Origin: Natronospira bacteriovora
Lineage (GTDB): Bacteria; Pseudomonadota; Gammaproteobacteria; Natronospirales; Natronospiraceae
Direction of reading: 5' to 3'
Length of the DNA stretch: 64,000 nt
NCBI RefSeq assembly: GCF_030848495.1
Contig: NZ_JAVDDT010000001.1
Span: 62,001-126,000 of the forward strand
Part shown: piece after piece, positions 34,739 through 43,367 of the stretch
How the letters are laid out: the number at the start of each line of letters is the position of its first letter
Position numbering within the stretch: position 1 is the stretch's first letter
Translations under genes and position numbers: made by a program
The notes under the pieces: generated by a model
What the model saw: the letters and a program-made list of their open reading frames with translations, nothing else
What the model was told of the DNA's origin: nothing
Database searches by the model: none

Positions 34739-35082
34739 GCATCACCCTTTACGGCATCCACAACTGTGATACCTGCCGCAAGGCCCGCCGCTGGCTGGAC
34801 GAACAGGACATCGATTACCGCTGGCACGACCTGCGCAAGGACGGACTGGATACGGTCATGGTGGAGGGATGGCTGAAGGCCCTCGGCCCCGACACCCTGC
34901 TCAACCGCCGCGGGCCAAGCTGGCGAAAGCTCCCGGCCGAGGAACAGGCTGCCGCCAATGATGGCAGTGCGGCGATCTTTGTCGCCAACCCCACCATCAT
35001 CAAACGTCCCGTGCTGGATCATCACGGCGACGTCACAGTCGCTTTCAGAGCGGACAGCTGGGCCAAGCGCCTGGGTCTCTGA
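34735..35082 (+). CDS. yffB: ArsC/Spx-family reductase-like protein (YffB type)
   Basis: Small thioredoxin-fold protein of the ArsC/YffB/Spx family. The N-terminal Cys motif is [19 protein letters not shown]. The family core includes [12 protein letters not shown] and [16 protein letters not shown]. Length is 115 aa (E. coli YffB 118). E. coli yffB also lies next to dapE, so the neighbourhood supports orthology. Arsenate reductase activity should not be assumed, and the biochemical role of YffB is poorly defined. It is coupled to dapD (4-bp overlap). Confidence 0.88.
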   Translation: MSITLYGIHNCDTCRKARRWLDEQDIDYRWHDLRKDGLDTVMVEGWLKALGPDTLLNRRGPSWRKLPAEEQAAANDGSAAIFVANPTIIKRPVLDHHGDVTVAFRADSWAKRLGL

Positions 35083-35098
35083 CCACACTTTCGCACCC

Positions 35099-35138
35099 GA
35101 CTGAACCCCGGCCCGACACGAGGCGGGCCGGGTCAGTC
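35099..35138. terminator. Strong palindrome between convergent yffB and lipoprotein genes
   Basis: GACTGAACCCCGGCCCG and CGGGCCGGGTCAGTC form a long GC-rich stem with a 2-nt bulge and an 8-nt loop. It lies in the 72-bp gap between convergent stops. No clear T-tract follows on either strand, so it may be a bidirectional transcription barrier rather than a textbook terminator. Confidence 0.5.
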
Positions 35139-35154
35139 TCTGCACAGCCCTCGT

Positions 35155-35670
35155 TCAGCCTCCCGGCCCGGCTGGCGGCTCCATGGGCGAGCGCATGAAG
35201 TCTTCCATGAAGCGACGGCTCTGATCAGACACTTCCTGCCACTCCTGACGGGTGTAGCACTCAGTGGTCTTGAAGTTGGTACCCACCGTGTGACGACGGC
35301 GGCAGATGACCTGGTAGTCCCGTTGGCCGCTGACCAGGGCCTGCAGTGCCTCCTGGGCGTTGTACAACTGGCGCTGCTCGTCACGGTTCATCTCGTCAAC
35401 GGAATCCACGCCTTCCAGGAGATCAAGGAGACGGCGCTCCAGCTGTCCATAGCGCTGAATTTCCCGTTCATTGAACTCACGTGGAATGCCCTCCCGAACC
35501 GCCTCGCGCAGTTCGCCAAGAAACTCCCGGTACTCCGGGACGCTGACACGCTCGGCCTCAAAGGTCTCGAGCTCCTCATTGCTGCTTCCCGTTCCGGTCC
35601 CGGCGCAGCCCCAGAGCACCATCGCGGACAGGACGGCCAAGGTCAGAAATTGGCTATAACGAATCAACAT
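35155..35670 (-). CDS. Unrecognised small lipoprotein
   Basis: A 171-aa protein with a lipoprotein signal peptide: MLIRYSQFLTLAVLSAMVLW ends in the lipobox LWGC (Cys22). The mature protein is acidic, helical and rich in Glu/Arg. Two cysteines occur late (VICRRRHTVG and TTECYTRQEW), and the end is proline/glycine rich. I do not recognise the family. The ATG has GGAGGTG four bases upstream. It is opposite in strand to its dap-gene neighbours, and its upstream region carries a perfect operator-like palindrome. Confidence 0.8.
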   Translation of the reverse strand: MLIRYSQFLTLAVLSAMVLWGCAGTGTGSSNEELETFEAERVSVPEYREFLGELREAVREGIPREFNEREIQRYGQLERRLLDLLEGVDSVDEMNRDEQRQLYNAQEALQALVSGQRDYQVICRRRHTVGTNFKTTECYTRQEWQEVSDQSRRFMEDFMRSPMEPPAGPGG

Positions 35671-35736
35671 CAGGCACCTCCATTGGGTTTCGACGCAATA
35701 CTCACCCTCAGGCTACGACATGTTTCGTATATTGTC

Positions 35737-35752
35737 TACGATGTAAATCGTA
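35737..35752. promoter_or_regulatory. Perfect operator-like palindrome TACGAT-N4-ATCGTA
   Basis: TACGATGTAAATCGTA is a 6-4-6 perfect inverted repeat in a locally AT-rich stretch. It lies about 67 bp upstream of the lipoprotein start and about 98 bp upstream of dapE. On the minus strand TAGACA and TAGCCT, 17 bp apart just downstream, could form a weak promoter. It has the size of a dimeric repressor site; the regulator is unknown. Confidence 0.45.
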
Positions 35753-35849
35753 TTTTATGAGCAATTGCCCACGGGCCCGTGGCATCGAACCTCCGCCCGG
35801 GTCATGCTTAAATACGCCCCTTGTGTTCACCCTCAGCAGAGACCGCACT

Positions 35850-36992
35850 ATGAGCATCACTCCCGGAATGCGCCCCAACGAGATCGCCAAGGCCCTGATC
35901 CGCCGCCGTTCGGTCACGCCGGACGATGCCGGCTGCCAGGCACTGATGGCCGAACACCTCACGGCCCTGGGATTTGACTGCGAGCATCTGCGATTCGGCG
36001 AAGTGGACAATCTCTGGGCGGTGCGCGGCGACAGCGGCCCCCTGTTCTGCTTTGCCGGGCACACGGATGTTGTCCCCACCGGCCCCGAACAGAACTGGAC
36101 CCACCCTCCTTTCGACCCGGTGGAAGCCGACGGCTGGCTCTGGGGACGGGGCGCCGCCGACATGAAGGGTGGTCTGGCCGCCATGATCAGCGCCGTGGAG
36201 ACCTTTCTGGCCGAGCATCCCGAGCCCGGCCTGCGTCTGGCCTTTCTCATCACCAGCGACGAGGAAGGCCCGGCCCAGGACGGCACCAGGAAGGTGATGG
36301 AAACGCTCGGCGAGCGGGGCGTGACAATCGACTATTGCGTGGTGGGCGAACCCTCCAGCCGCGACCGGGTGGGTGACGTGGTCCGCCACGGCCGGCGCGG
36401 CTCTCTTTCCGGCCAGGTCACGGTCACCGGCGTCCAGGGCCATGTGGCCTACCCTCAGAATGCCGACAATCCCATTCCGCGCCTGGCCGCGGCCCTGACC
36501 GAACTCAGCCAGCGCCAGTGGGATGAGGGCGACGAGGATTTCCCCCCCACAAGCTTCCAGATCTCGAACTTCAATGCCGGCACCGGCGCCAACAACGTCA
36601 TTCCGGCCACCGCGGAGGCCTGGTTCAACTTCCGCTACAGCCCGCGACAGACGCCGGAGGGCCTTCAGGCGGTGGTGGAAGAGGTCTTCGGTCGGCATGC
36701 CCCCCGCCATGAGTTCTTCTGGCGGGATTCCGGGCGCCCCTTCATCACGCGAGGCGGAAGACTGCTGGAAGCCGTGCGCAACGCCGTACGTGAAACCGCC
36801 GGCATCGAGCCCGAATTTTCCACCTCCGGCGGCACCTCCGATGGACGCTTCATCGCGCCCACCGGCACCGAACTGGTGGAACTCGGCCCCACCAACGCCA
36901 GCATCCACGCCGTGGACGAACGCATCGGTCTCGACGAGCTCGAGCTGCTGAGCCGCTGCTACGAAGACATCCTCAAGGCATTACAGGACTAA
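35850..36992 (+). CDS. dapE: Succinyl-diaminopimelate desuccinylase DapE
   Basis: Di-zinc M20 hydrolase producing LL-diaminopimelate and succinate; last step specific to the succinylase branch. Zinc ligands appear in CFAGHTDVVPTGP (His), GRGAADMKGGLAAM (Asp), TSDEEGPAQDGT (catalytic and bridging Glu) and GPTNASIHAVDERIG (His). Length is 380 aa (E. coli 375). ATG 35850 (MSITPGMRPNEIA) fits the family; the open frame from 35757 adds unconserved residues. Confidence 0.97.
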   Translation: MSITPGMRPNEIAKALIRRRSVTPDDAGCQALMAEHLTALGFDCEHLRFGEVDNLWAVRGDSGPLFCFAGHTDVVPTGPEQNWTHPPFDPVEADGWLWGRGAADMKGGLAAMISAVETFLAEHPEPGLRLAFLITSDEEGPAQDGTRKVMETLGERGVTIDYCVVGEPSSRDRVGDVVRHGRRGSLSGQVTVTGVQGHVAYPQNADNPIPRLAAALTELSQRQWDEGDEDFPPTSFQISNFNAGTGANNVIPATAEAWFNFRYSPRQTPEGLQAVVEEVFGRHAPRHEFFWRDSGRPFITRGGRLLEAVRNAVRETAGIEPEFSTSGGTSDGRFIAPTGTELVELGPTNASIHAVDERIGLDELELLSRCYEDILKALQD

Positions 36993-37187
36993 AATACCCC
37001 TCTCGGCACCGGCGAGCTTCCCCGCCAAGGGCCTGCGGCCCCGGCCCGGATCCGATTGTGCAGAAGGAAAGGACAGCCGGCGTGCGTGACGGTCTGGTAA
37101 GCTTCACGAAGACGCAGGAACATCCATTTTCAGGTGGCCGCTCTTATCCGGAGCCGATCACAGCCGCCTGCATCCAGTGGAATCGGC

Positions 37188-38639
37188 ATGACGGGTGAGG
37201 CGCAGACACAGGGCTCTGGCGCGGGACGGGCCGGTGGGCAGGTGCTGCTGGCGATCATGGCGCTGGCAGTATTTGTCAGTGTGCTCAACAACAGCATGAT
37301 CAATGTGGCCATTCCCCGCATCCGGGAGGATCTGGGGGTTTCAGCCAGCGCCATTGGCTGGCTGATCACGGCCTACGCCCTGGTCTTCGCGGTGGGGACG
37401 GCCCTCTACGGGCGGGTTTCCGATTTCGTCAGCCTGCGCAAGACCTTTCTGGTGGCCTTGCTGGTCTTCGCGGCGGGCTCCCTGCTGTGTGCGTTGGCAC
37501 CAGGCTTTGCCTGGCTGGTTGCCGGTCGGGTACTGCAGGCCGCCGGGGCAGCCGCCATTCCCGCCCTGGCCCTGGGTTCCGTCACCCGCCTGTTCCCGCC
37601 GGGCGCGCGCGGCCAGGCCTTTGGTGCGGTCATCTCCAGCGTGGGCGTCGGTGCCGCCACCGGCCCCATCGTCGGCGGCCTGGTAGTCAGCGTGGGGGGC
37701 TGGCCCTGGCTGTTTCTCGGCACCCTGCTTCTGCTGATCATGTTGGCCGCCGCCGCCTGGCTGCGGATGCCGGACAGTGACCCCGCCGACCGGAGCGCCG
37801 GTGGGCTGCGTCACTTCGGTCTCTCAGGCGGGCTGCTGATCTCGGTCAGTGCGGCCGCCCTGTTCCTGGGCGTCACCGGCCTGCAGCAGACCGGCCCCAA
37901 CGCCCCCCAAACCTGGGGACCATTGCTCCTGAGTCTGGTGACAGCGGCCGGATTCGCCACGCACATCCGTTATTCGGCCACCCCTTTCGCCCCGCCGGCC
38001 CTGTTTCGCAACCGGACCTATCTTTGTGCCTGCGGTGTGGCCGTCTTCGCCCAGGCGGCCTTTCTCGGCGGCGGCCTGTTCCTGATTCCCTTGCTGATGA
38101 TCGAGCAGCATGGCCTGACCCCGCTGGGCACCGGCCTGGTACTTGCCCCCAGCGCCCTGGCCATCTTCCTGCTGTCGAGACTGGCCGGACACCTTTCCGA
38201 CCGAATCGGCCCGCGCGCGGTTCTGCAGGGCAGCCTGGGGCTGGTTCTGGCGGGACTGCTCTTCCTCTCTACACAGGCCCAGAGTCCGCCGGGCATCATT
38301 GCCTTCGGGCTGCTGCTCATGGGTGTCGGTTTTACCGGAGTCATGTCCCCCAATGCCAATGCGGCTTCCTTTGCCCTATCAAGGGAGATTGCCGGCATAG
38401 GATCGGGCATCTACCAGCTCTTTTTCTTCATGGGCGCCGGGCTCGGTGCCGCCGCCGTGGGCGCCTTCCTGTCCTTTCGCAGCGAGACAGCCAACGTCGC
38501 GCTCAATCCGCTTTACTCGGCCGGGCCGGGTGCTGCCCCCTACTCCGACACCTTCCTGCTGGCCGCGGCCTCTACCCTGATCGCCCTTGTCTTCACCCTG
38601 GGCATCCGCACTGGGCCGGGCCATCAATCCCGCTCATAG
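37188..38639 (+). CDS. MFS transporter, DHA2-like (14-segment) drug/metabolite exporter
   Basis: Major facilitator superfamily protein with about 14 hydrophobic segments over 483 aa. After a Gly/Ala-rich N-tail come VFVSVLNNSMINVAIPRIRE and AYALVFAVGTALYGRVSD, the DHA2-type TM1 and motif A region. AAGAAAIPALALGSVTRLFP and GAATGPIVGGLVV (motif C-like, G-x-x-x-G-P-x-x-G-G) suggest an H+-coupled exporter. The substrate cannot be read from sequence. The start at 37188 (MTGEAQTQGSG) is preferred because upstream residues are unstructured; support from a ribosome site is weak. It lies 195 bp after dapE, with no clear terminator between. Confidence 0.85.
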   Translation: MTGEAQTQGSGAGRAGGQVLLAIMALAVFVSVLNNSMINVAIPRIREDLGVSASAIGWLITAYALVFAVGTALYGRVSDFVSLRKTFLVALLVFAAGSLLCALAPGFAWLVAGRVLQAAGAAAIPALALGSVTRLFPPGARGQAFGAVISSVGVGAATGPIVGGLVVSVGGWPWLFLGTLLLLIMLAAAAWLRMPDSDPADRSAGGLRHFGLSGGLLISVSAAALFLGVTGLQQTGPNAPQTWGPLLLSLVTAAGFATHIRYSATPFAPPALFRNRTYLCACGVAVFAQAAFLGGGLFLIPLLMIEQHGLTPLGTGLVLAPSALAIFLLSRLAGHLSDRIGPRAVLQGSLGLVLAGLLFLSTQAQSPPGIIAFGLLLMGVGFTGVMSPNANAASFALSREIAGIGSGIYQLFFFMGAGLGAAAVGAFLSFRSETANVALNPLYSAGPGAAPYSDTFLLAAASTLIALVFTLGIRTGPGHQSRS

Positions 38640-38671
38640 CGCCCCGAAAAACCATAGCCGCACAAATCGGA

Positions 38672-39142
38672 TCAGTTCCTGGGATCATCTTCGGGGTTGA
38701 TGTATTCGATGCCCCAGGGGCCGGTGCCATGGAGCTGCATGATGACCTCGCCCTCGGCGTAGCCGAACATGGGGTCTCCCGGGGGCATGATGGCCACGCT
38801 GCCCGGGGGAAGTTTACGGGTGGCGTCCTTGTCGAATTCCTCGCCATGGGCGAAGTGCAGGGTTCCGGAAAGGACGGTGACGCGCTCGTAGGCCGGGTGG
38901 ACATGAGGCAGGATGCGATAGCCGTCCGCCAGGCGAAGGCGGAAGGTGAAGGGCTCTTCCTGACTGACATCACCTTCGATGAAGGCAATCTCTGCCCCCT
39001 GGCCCATGGAGGCCACCGGCCCCCAATGCAGCTTGTCCGGGGTGATCATCATGTGGCCGTCGCCCCGGTAGCGGTCTTCCGCCGCCATCAGTGGCAACAT
39101 CAGGCTGGCCGCAATGGCTGCGATCAACAGGCGTGTTCTCAT
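38672..39142 (-). CDS. Exported cupin-domain protein
   Basis: A 156-aa protein with a signal peptide (MRTRLLIAAIAASLMLPLMA). It has a single cupin barrel: HVHPAYERVTVLSGTLHFAH gives the HxH...E metal motif, and PGSVAIMPPGDPMFGYAEGE is the second motif. The ATG at 39142 has GGAGGAG seven bases upstream, deciding it over the in-frame start at 39160. Function unknown; a periplasmic metal-binding cupin. Confidence 0.8.
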   Translation of the reverse strand: MRTRLLIAAIAASLMLPLMAAEDRYRGDGHMMITPDKLHWGPVASMGQGAEIAFIEGDVSQEEPFTFRLRLADGYRILPHVHPAYERVTVLSGTLHFAHGEEFDKDATRKLPPGSVAIMPPGDPMFGYAEGEVIMQLHGTGPWGIEYINPEDDPRN

Positions 39143-39280
39143 GACTAAGCTCCTCCCCATGAGGGTGCGTGATCTCGCTCACTCGAATCAGGCCCCGTCC
39201 ACTGCCCCCATCACGAACCGGGCTTTACCCAGTGTAGACCCTAGAATTCCATTTGTGATGCCGTCACCCGGCCTGAAGGG

Positions 39281-40183
39281 TCAATAGAGGTAGCCCAGCC
39301 CCCTGGGCTGGATCGGTTCCGGAAGATCGGTCTCGCCCAGCATTTCGCGCAAGTCGATCTCGATGGTGCGGGCGATGTAATCCAGGGGTACGTCGTTGAC
39401 CTGGTTCTCGAAGGGGTTTTCGATGTAGCGGCCCACGTACTCCAGCATGATGTAGGCATAACCGATCAGCAGGGCGAAGGGGACGGACCAGTAGCCCAGG
39501 TGGCCGGCGAGGCTAAGGGGCAGCACCAGCAGAAAGAGCACCAGGGTGTAGCTCATGAACCAGGTGTACTGCATGGGAAAGGGCGTCTTTTTCAGGCGCT
39601 CGCTGCTGCCCAGGACCTCATTGAAAGCCTGCAGGAGTTCAGTGAAGCGAACATGACGGTAGGCGTCCAGCCGCCCCGACTCGGCCAGCTCGCGCAGGGT
39701 CCGGCCCTGGCGGACGAGCAGTGCCAGCGGGGGGTGCTGGCTGGCGGCCACGGCCTGACGCTCCGCCGGATCCAACAGGCCCTCCATTTCAGCACCGGGC
39801 TGGCGTTTGCGCAGAAAGTGGTTGAGCCACCAGGCGAAGGCGGCCTGGCGGTGGACAAGTTGCCGGCGGATGCTGTCGACCCCCTCGCCGTCCTGGATCA
39901 GGCCCTGTACGAGCATGGCGAAACTGCGCGAGTTGTATTTGAGTCGGGACCAGATCTGGTGACCTTCCCACCAGCGACCGTAGGCCGCGTTGTTGCGAAA
40001 ACCGATAAGAAAGGCCAGCGCCGTACCCAGAAAGCCGGCGGCATAAGACAGGGCCTGAAGCAGCCCCCGGGCCAGGTAATCCATGACCAGGCAGGCGGCC
40101 AGGGTAAAGACAGCCAATATCAGTAGCTTGGGCCAGGTGAAGCCCAGCAGCCTGGTCAGGGAAATGCGACGGGTGACGATCAT
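39281..40183 (-). CDS. Bestrophin-family (YneE/UPF0187) membrane protein
   Basis: A 300-aa membrane protein of the bacterial bestrophin family, known from structures of homologues as pentameric ion channels. Early hydrophobic segments (LLILAVFTLAACLVMDYLAR; FLGTALAFLIGFRNNAAYGR followed by WWEGHQIW) carry the family R-N-N-x-x-x-x-R-W-W-E motif. VLPLSLAGHLGYWSVPF and YVGRYIENPFENQVNDVPLD are also typical. The ATG at 40183 has AGGAG six bases upstream; the long open frame to 40498 lies inside the LysR gene. It sits 14 bp after the LysR gene, so probably co-transcribed with it. Confidence 0.88.
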   Translation of the reverse strand: MIVTRRISLTRLLGFTWPKLLILAVFTLAACLVMDYLARGLLQALSYAAGFLGTALAFLIGFRNNAAYGRWWEGHQIWSRLKYNSRSFAMLVQGLIQDGEGVDSIRRQLVHRQAAFAWWLNHFLRKRQPGAEMEGLLDPAERQAVAASQHPPLALLVRQGRTLRELAESGRLDAYRHVRFTELLQAFNEVLGSSERLKKTPFPMQYTWFMSYTLVLFLLVLPLSLAGHLGYWSVPFALLIGYAYIMLEYVGRYIENPFENQVNDVPLDYIARTIEIDLREMLGETDLPEPIQPRGLGYLY

Positions 40184-40197
40184 TTGGAGCTCCTGGT

Positions 40198-41103
40198 TCA
40201 GTCTTCTTCGAGTTCGGCAAAGCGGGTAGCCAGGTGGTCGATCAGGGCACGCACGGCGGGCAGCAAACCGCGGCGCGAGGGAAAAACCACGTGGACGATT
40301 TCCCGGGGCGGAGCCCAGTCGGCCAGCAGGCTGAGCAGGCGGCCATCGGCCAGTGATTCGGTGACCATCATGCGGGGGAGCTGAACCACACCCTGCCCGG
40401 CCTCGGCCGCAGCACGCAGGGCGGGCATGCTCTGGGTGACCAGCCTGGGCCGGTGCTGGACACGCACGGACTCGCCGTCCGGGTGCTTCAGATGCCAAAC
40501 ATGACGCTCCCTGGGAAGGCCCAGCGCCAGACTGGGATAATCGGCCAGATCGGCAGGCGTCTCAGGCCACCCGCGGGCCTCCACCAGGTCCGGGCTGGCC
40601 AGCAGGCACTGGCCGCGATCGGCCAGGCGGCGCAAGGCCAGATCGCTGTCCTCCAGCGGTGGAGGGCGCACACGCAGGGCGAGATCAAGGCGCTCTTCGA
40701 TGAGATCCACCCGCCGATTCGTGGCATCCACGTGAACGGCAACCTGAGGGTGGGCTGCCATGAATTCGGCCACCATGCGGCCTACCCGCGCATCCAGCAG
40801 GGCAACGGGGCAACTCATGCGAACGACCCCGCAGGGCTCGGATCGACTGCTGTCGATCGCTTCCTGGGCTGCCTCGGCCTGCACCAGCATGGCCTTGCAG
40901 TGGCCATAGTAGATACGGCCGATCTCGGTGGCTGTGACATGGCGGGTGGAGCGTTGCAGCAAGCGCACCCCCAACCGCTCCTCCAGAGCCGAGATACGTC
41001 GACTCAGGGTGGATTTCGGTTCACCCAGGACACGTCCGGCCGGCGCGAAACCGCCATGGTCGACAACCTGGACGAAGTAATAGAGGTCGTTGAGGTCCTG
41101 CAT
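40198..41103 (-). CDS. LysR-family transcriptional regulator
   Basis: LTTR of 301 aa. The N-terminal winged HTH is MQDLNDLYYFVQVVDHGGFA followed by LGEPKSTLSRRISALEERLG; the effector domain covers residues about 90-295. The HTH begins right at the ATG at 41103, so the open frame to 41190 is not used. It is divergent from a pirin gene (113-bp gap), an arrangement in which the LTTR often controls the pirin. The palindrome CCATTCCATCAATGGAACG-like sequence just upstream of the start (about 41107-41130) could be its operator. Confidence 0.9.
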   Translation of the reverse strand: MQDLNDLYYFVQVVDHGGFAPAGRVLGEPKSTLSRRISALEERLGVRLLQRSTRHVTATEIGRIYYGHCKAMLVQAEAAQEAIDSSRSEPCGVVRMSCPVALLDARVGRMVAEFMAAHPQVAVHVDATNRRVDLIEERLDLALRVRPPPLEDSDLALRRLADRGQCLLASPDLVEARGWPETPADLADYPSLALGLPRERHVWHLKHPDGESVRVQHRPRLVTQSMPALRAAAEAGQGVVQLPRMMVTESLADGRLLSLLADWAPPREIVHVVFPSRRGLLPAVRALIDHLATRFAELEED

Positions 41104-41109
41104 GCGCCT

Positions 41110-41130
41110 ATCGTTCCATTGATGGAACGG
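41110..41130. promoter_or_regulatory. Candidate LysR operator between the LysR and pirin genes
   Basis: The plus strand reads CGTTCCATTGATGGAACG, an inverted repeat CGTTCCAT...ATGGAACG with a two-base centre, immediately upstream of the LysR gene start. The symmetry and divergent position suit an LTTR autoregulatory site; the assignment is inference. Confidence 0.5.
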
Positions 41131-41216
41131 TGAGTATAGATTCCACCCCCTACTCTTGTCAGTGATCTGCCCCCACACTGACTCCATCACCCATCAAATC
41201 ACTTCCGGAGACAGGC

Positions 41217-42095
41217 ATGAAGAAGATTCTTGCAACCTACAACCCACCCCCCGGCCACTGGGTCGGTGACGGATTTCCGGTACGCTCGCTGTTCTCCTAC
41301 GACCGCCACGGCAAGCACATCAGCCCCTTCCTGCTGCTGGATCACGCCGGCCCCATGGAGTTTGACCCGGCCCCGCGGCCGCGGGGCGTGGGCGAGCATC
41401 CCCATCGGGGCATAGAGACCGTCACCATCGTCTATTCAGGTGAAGTGGAACACCTGGACTCCACCGGTGCCGGGGGAAAGATCGGGCCGGGCGATGTGCA
41501 GTGGATGACGGCCGGTGGCGGTATCCTGCACCAGGAATTCCATTCCCGCGAATTCACCGAACAGGGCGGGCAGATGGAGATGGTTCAGCTCTGGGTCAAC
41601 CTTCCAGCCCGGGACAAGATGACGGAACCCGGCTACCAGACCCTGACCCGGGACACCATACCGGTGGTGGAGCTTTCCGATGGCGCCGGCAGCCTGCGCG
41701 TGATTGCCGGCGAATTCGAGGGCAAAACGGGCCCCGCAGATACCTTCACGCCCATGAGTGTCTGGGAGCTTCGCCTGGGGCGGGACAAGAGTACCCGCCT
41801 GCCACTCACCGAGGGCTGGACGGGACTGGTAGTCGCGCTGCATGGCACGGTTCAGGTCAATGGCGAGGCGGTGACCCGGGCCGATCAGGTCACGGTACTG
41901 GGCACCGATGGCGAAGGAATTCTGCTGGAAGCCAATGACGAGGCCCTGTTGCTGGTTCTGGCGGGTGAACCCATCAATGAACCCATCGTCGGTTACGGTC
42001 CCTTCGTCATGAACAGCCAGGCAGAAATCCACCAGACCATCGAGGATTTCCGTAACGGCCGCTTCGGCACCATGCCGCCCCGGGAGCGGGCCTGA
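41217..42095 (+). CDS. Pirin-family bicupin protein
   Basis: Two-cupin pirin family protein, 292 aa. The N-terminal metal site is GVGEHPHRGIETVTIVYSGE plus the GGGILHQEFHS region (His/His/His/Glu, as in YhhW/pirin quercetinases). The C-terminal pirin domain includes PMSVWELRLG and IVGYGPFVMNSQAEIHQTIE, a highly conserved pirin ending. The role is uncertain: redox-sensing or quercetin dioxygenase-like in homologues. It is divergent from the LysR regulator. Confidence 0.9.
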   Translation: MKKILATYNPPPGHWVGDGFPVRSLFSYDRHGKHISPFLLLDHAGPMEFDPAPRPRGVGEHPHRGIETVTIVYSGEVEHLDSTGAGGKIGPGDVQWMTAGGGILHQEFHSREFTEQGGQMEMVQLWVNLPARDKMTEPGYQTLTRDTIPVVELSDGAGSLRVIAGEFEGKTGPADTFTPMSVWELRLGRDKSTRLPLTEGWTGLVVALHGTVQVNGEAVTRADQVTVLGTDGEGILLEANDEALLLVLAGEPINEPIVGYGPFVMNSQAEIHQTIEDFRNGRFGTMPPRERA

Positions 42096-42106
42096 CATCA
42101 CCCCCC

Positions 42107-42139
42107 GCCCCGTCGTCACCGGCGGCGGAGCGGGGCTTT
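42107..42139 (+). terminator. Possible terminator after the pirin gene
   Basis: GCCCCG and CGGGGC (42107-42112, 42131-42136) flank an 18-nt GC-rich loop that can itself pair partly, followed by TTT. It lies in the short gap between convergent pirin and sixA stops. The T-tract is short, so efficiency is doubtful. Confidence 0.35.
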
Positions 42140-42143
42140 CCAA

Positions 42144-42647
42144 TCAGTCCGGCAAGGAGTCCGGCCGCGTCAGAGACAAAAGCTGAACGGGCTCCGATGC
42201 CGTCAGCTTCCAACCCTCAGAAGCGATCGCGAGAACCGCCATGGTTGCGGTGGAGAACCCCGCACCGGCAAACCGCCCGAGCTGGCGCAGGAGGCTGTCC
42301 AGACCCGGGTTGTGCCCCACCACCATGAGTGTACGGACGGAGGCAGGCTGCTCGGCAAGCACGGACATCAGGGTGGCGGGTTCGGCCAGATAAAGGCGCT
42401 GGTCAACAATCGTTTCCGGGCCGCCTTCTCCCAGCCCCGCACACACCAGTGCTGCCGTCTCCTGCGTGCGCCGGGCCGAGGAACACAGCAATTTCCCGGG
42501 ATTCAGACCCAGACCGTTCATCCACAGGGCCATGCGCCGCACCTCACTCTGTCCCGCCGCGGTCAGAATGCGCTCATGATCACCACCCAAACCACCGGGT
42601 GCCGCTTCACCGTGGCGCATGAGAATGAGATGACGGGGAAGACTCAT
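42144..42647 (-). CDS. sixA: Phosphohistidine phosphatase SixA-like
   Basis: Histidine-phosphatase superfamily member, 167 aa. It has the catalytic LILMRHGEAAPGG (RHG) and the second His in TLMVVGHNPGLDSLLRQLG. Size and motifs fit SixA, which acts on phosphohistidine domains (known for ArcB and the nitrogen PTS). The ATG at 42647 (MSLPRHLILMRHGE) is preferred over the TTG at 42659. Confidence 0.85.
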   Translation of the reverse strand: MSLPRHLILMRHGEAAPGGLGGDHERILTAAGQSEVRRMALWMNGLGLNPGKLLCSSARRTQETAALVCAGLGEGGPETIVDQRLYLAEPATLMSVLAEQPASVRTLMVVGHNPGLDSLLRQLGRFAGAGFSTATMAVLAIASEGWKLTASEPVQLLSLTRPDSLPD

Positions 42648-42686
42648 GTCAGAAACCAATTTGGAAAAGGACCAAGGGAAACCGCC

Positions 42687-43241
42687 TCAGAACGGTGGCC
42701 GAGCCGCCCGCCAGTTGGCCCAGACACCGGCACTGCCAAGCAGCAGGAAGAAAATGCCCACCCAGGCCGGCATGGAGAGGCCAAGAAAGGCCCAGTCCAC
42801 CTCGGCGCAGTCACCGGTGCCGGTGAAGGCCATCTGCAGGGTTTCCCAGAAGCTGAACACTTCAATCATGTAGCCGAGATCGGCCCCGCAGGCCGCCCAT
42901 TCATCACCCGGCAAATGCTGCTGGCGAATATGCCAGGCGGAAATACCCGCCCCGCTCACGGCCGTTGCGCCCAGCAGGCCCGCCATGATGCGCGAACGAA
43001 GCGGACCGCCCCCCAGGGCCGCTGCGACCAGAAAGACCAGCAGCAGTGCAATCATGGCGATTCGCTGGAAGATGCACAGCGGGCACGGCTCCAGGCCCAG
43101 CACGAACTGACTGTAATAGGCGTAGCTCAGCAGCACCACGCAGACGGCGGCGGCCATCAGGTTGAAGGGGCGGACTTCCAGCAAACGATCTGACACGGCA
43201 TTTACTCTTGCGGCCAAGGGTTCGACGGGCATACTTTCCAT
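42687..43241 (-). CDS. dsbB: Disulfide bond formation protein DsbB
   Basis: Four-helix inner-membrane protein that reoxidises DsbA and passes electrons to quinone. The first Cys pair is in LEPCPLCIFQRI; the second pair is WAACGAD and TGDCAEVDW in the second periplasmic loop. Four hydrophobic helices are visible. Length is 184 aa with ATG 43241 (MESMPVEPLAAR); ATG 43232 is also possible. Divergent from fadD. Confidence 0.92.
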   Translation of the reverse strand: MESMPVEPLAARVNAVSDRLLEVRPFNLMAAAVCVVLLSYAYYSQFVLGLEPCPLCIFQRIAMIALLLVFLVAAALGGGPLRSRIMAGLLGATAVSGAGISAWHIRQQHLPGDEWAACGADLGYMIEVFSFWETLQMAFTGTGDCAEVDWAFLGLSMPAWVGIFFLLLGSAGVWANWRAARPPF

Positions 43242-43367
43242 TACCCGGAAGATTCGGCATTCTAGCAAAGGCTTCGTTCCCTGACCGGTTTTCGCCTGAT
43301 CCGGGAACAAAAGAAAACCGCTACCGCAGTGCCCGAAACCCGGTGACTGATGGTAGGCTGGATGATA

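Noticed and set aside
41107-41190. Longer start for the LysR regulator at 41190
   Set aside because: The extra 29 residues precede the HTH without homology and would cover the likely operator; ATG 41103 starts right at the HTH.
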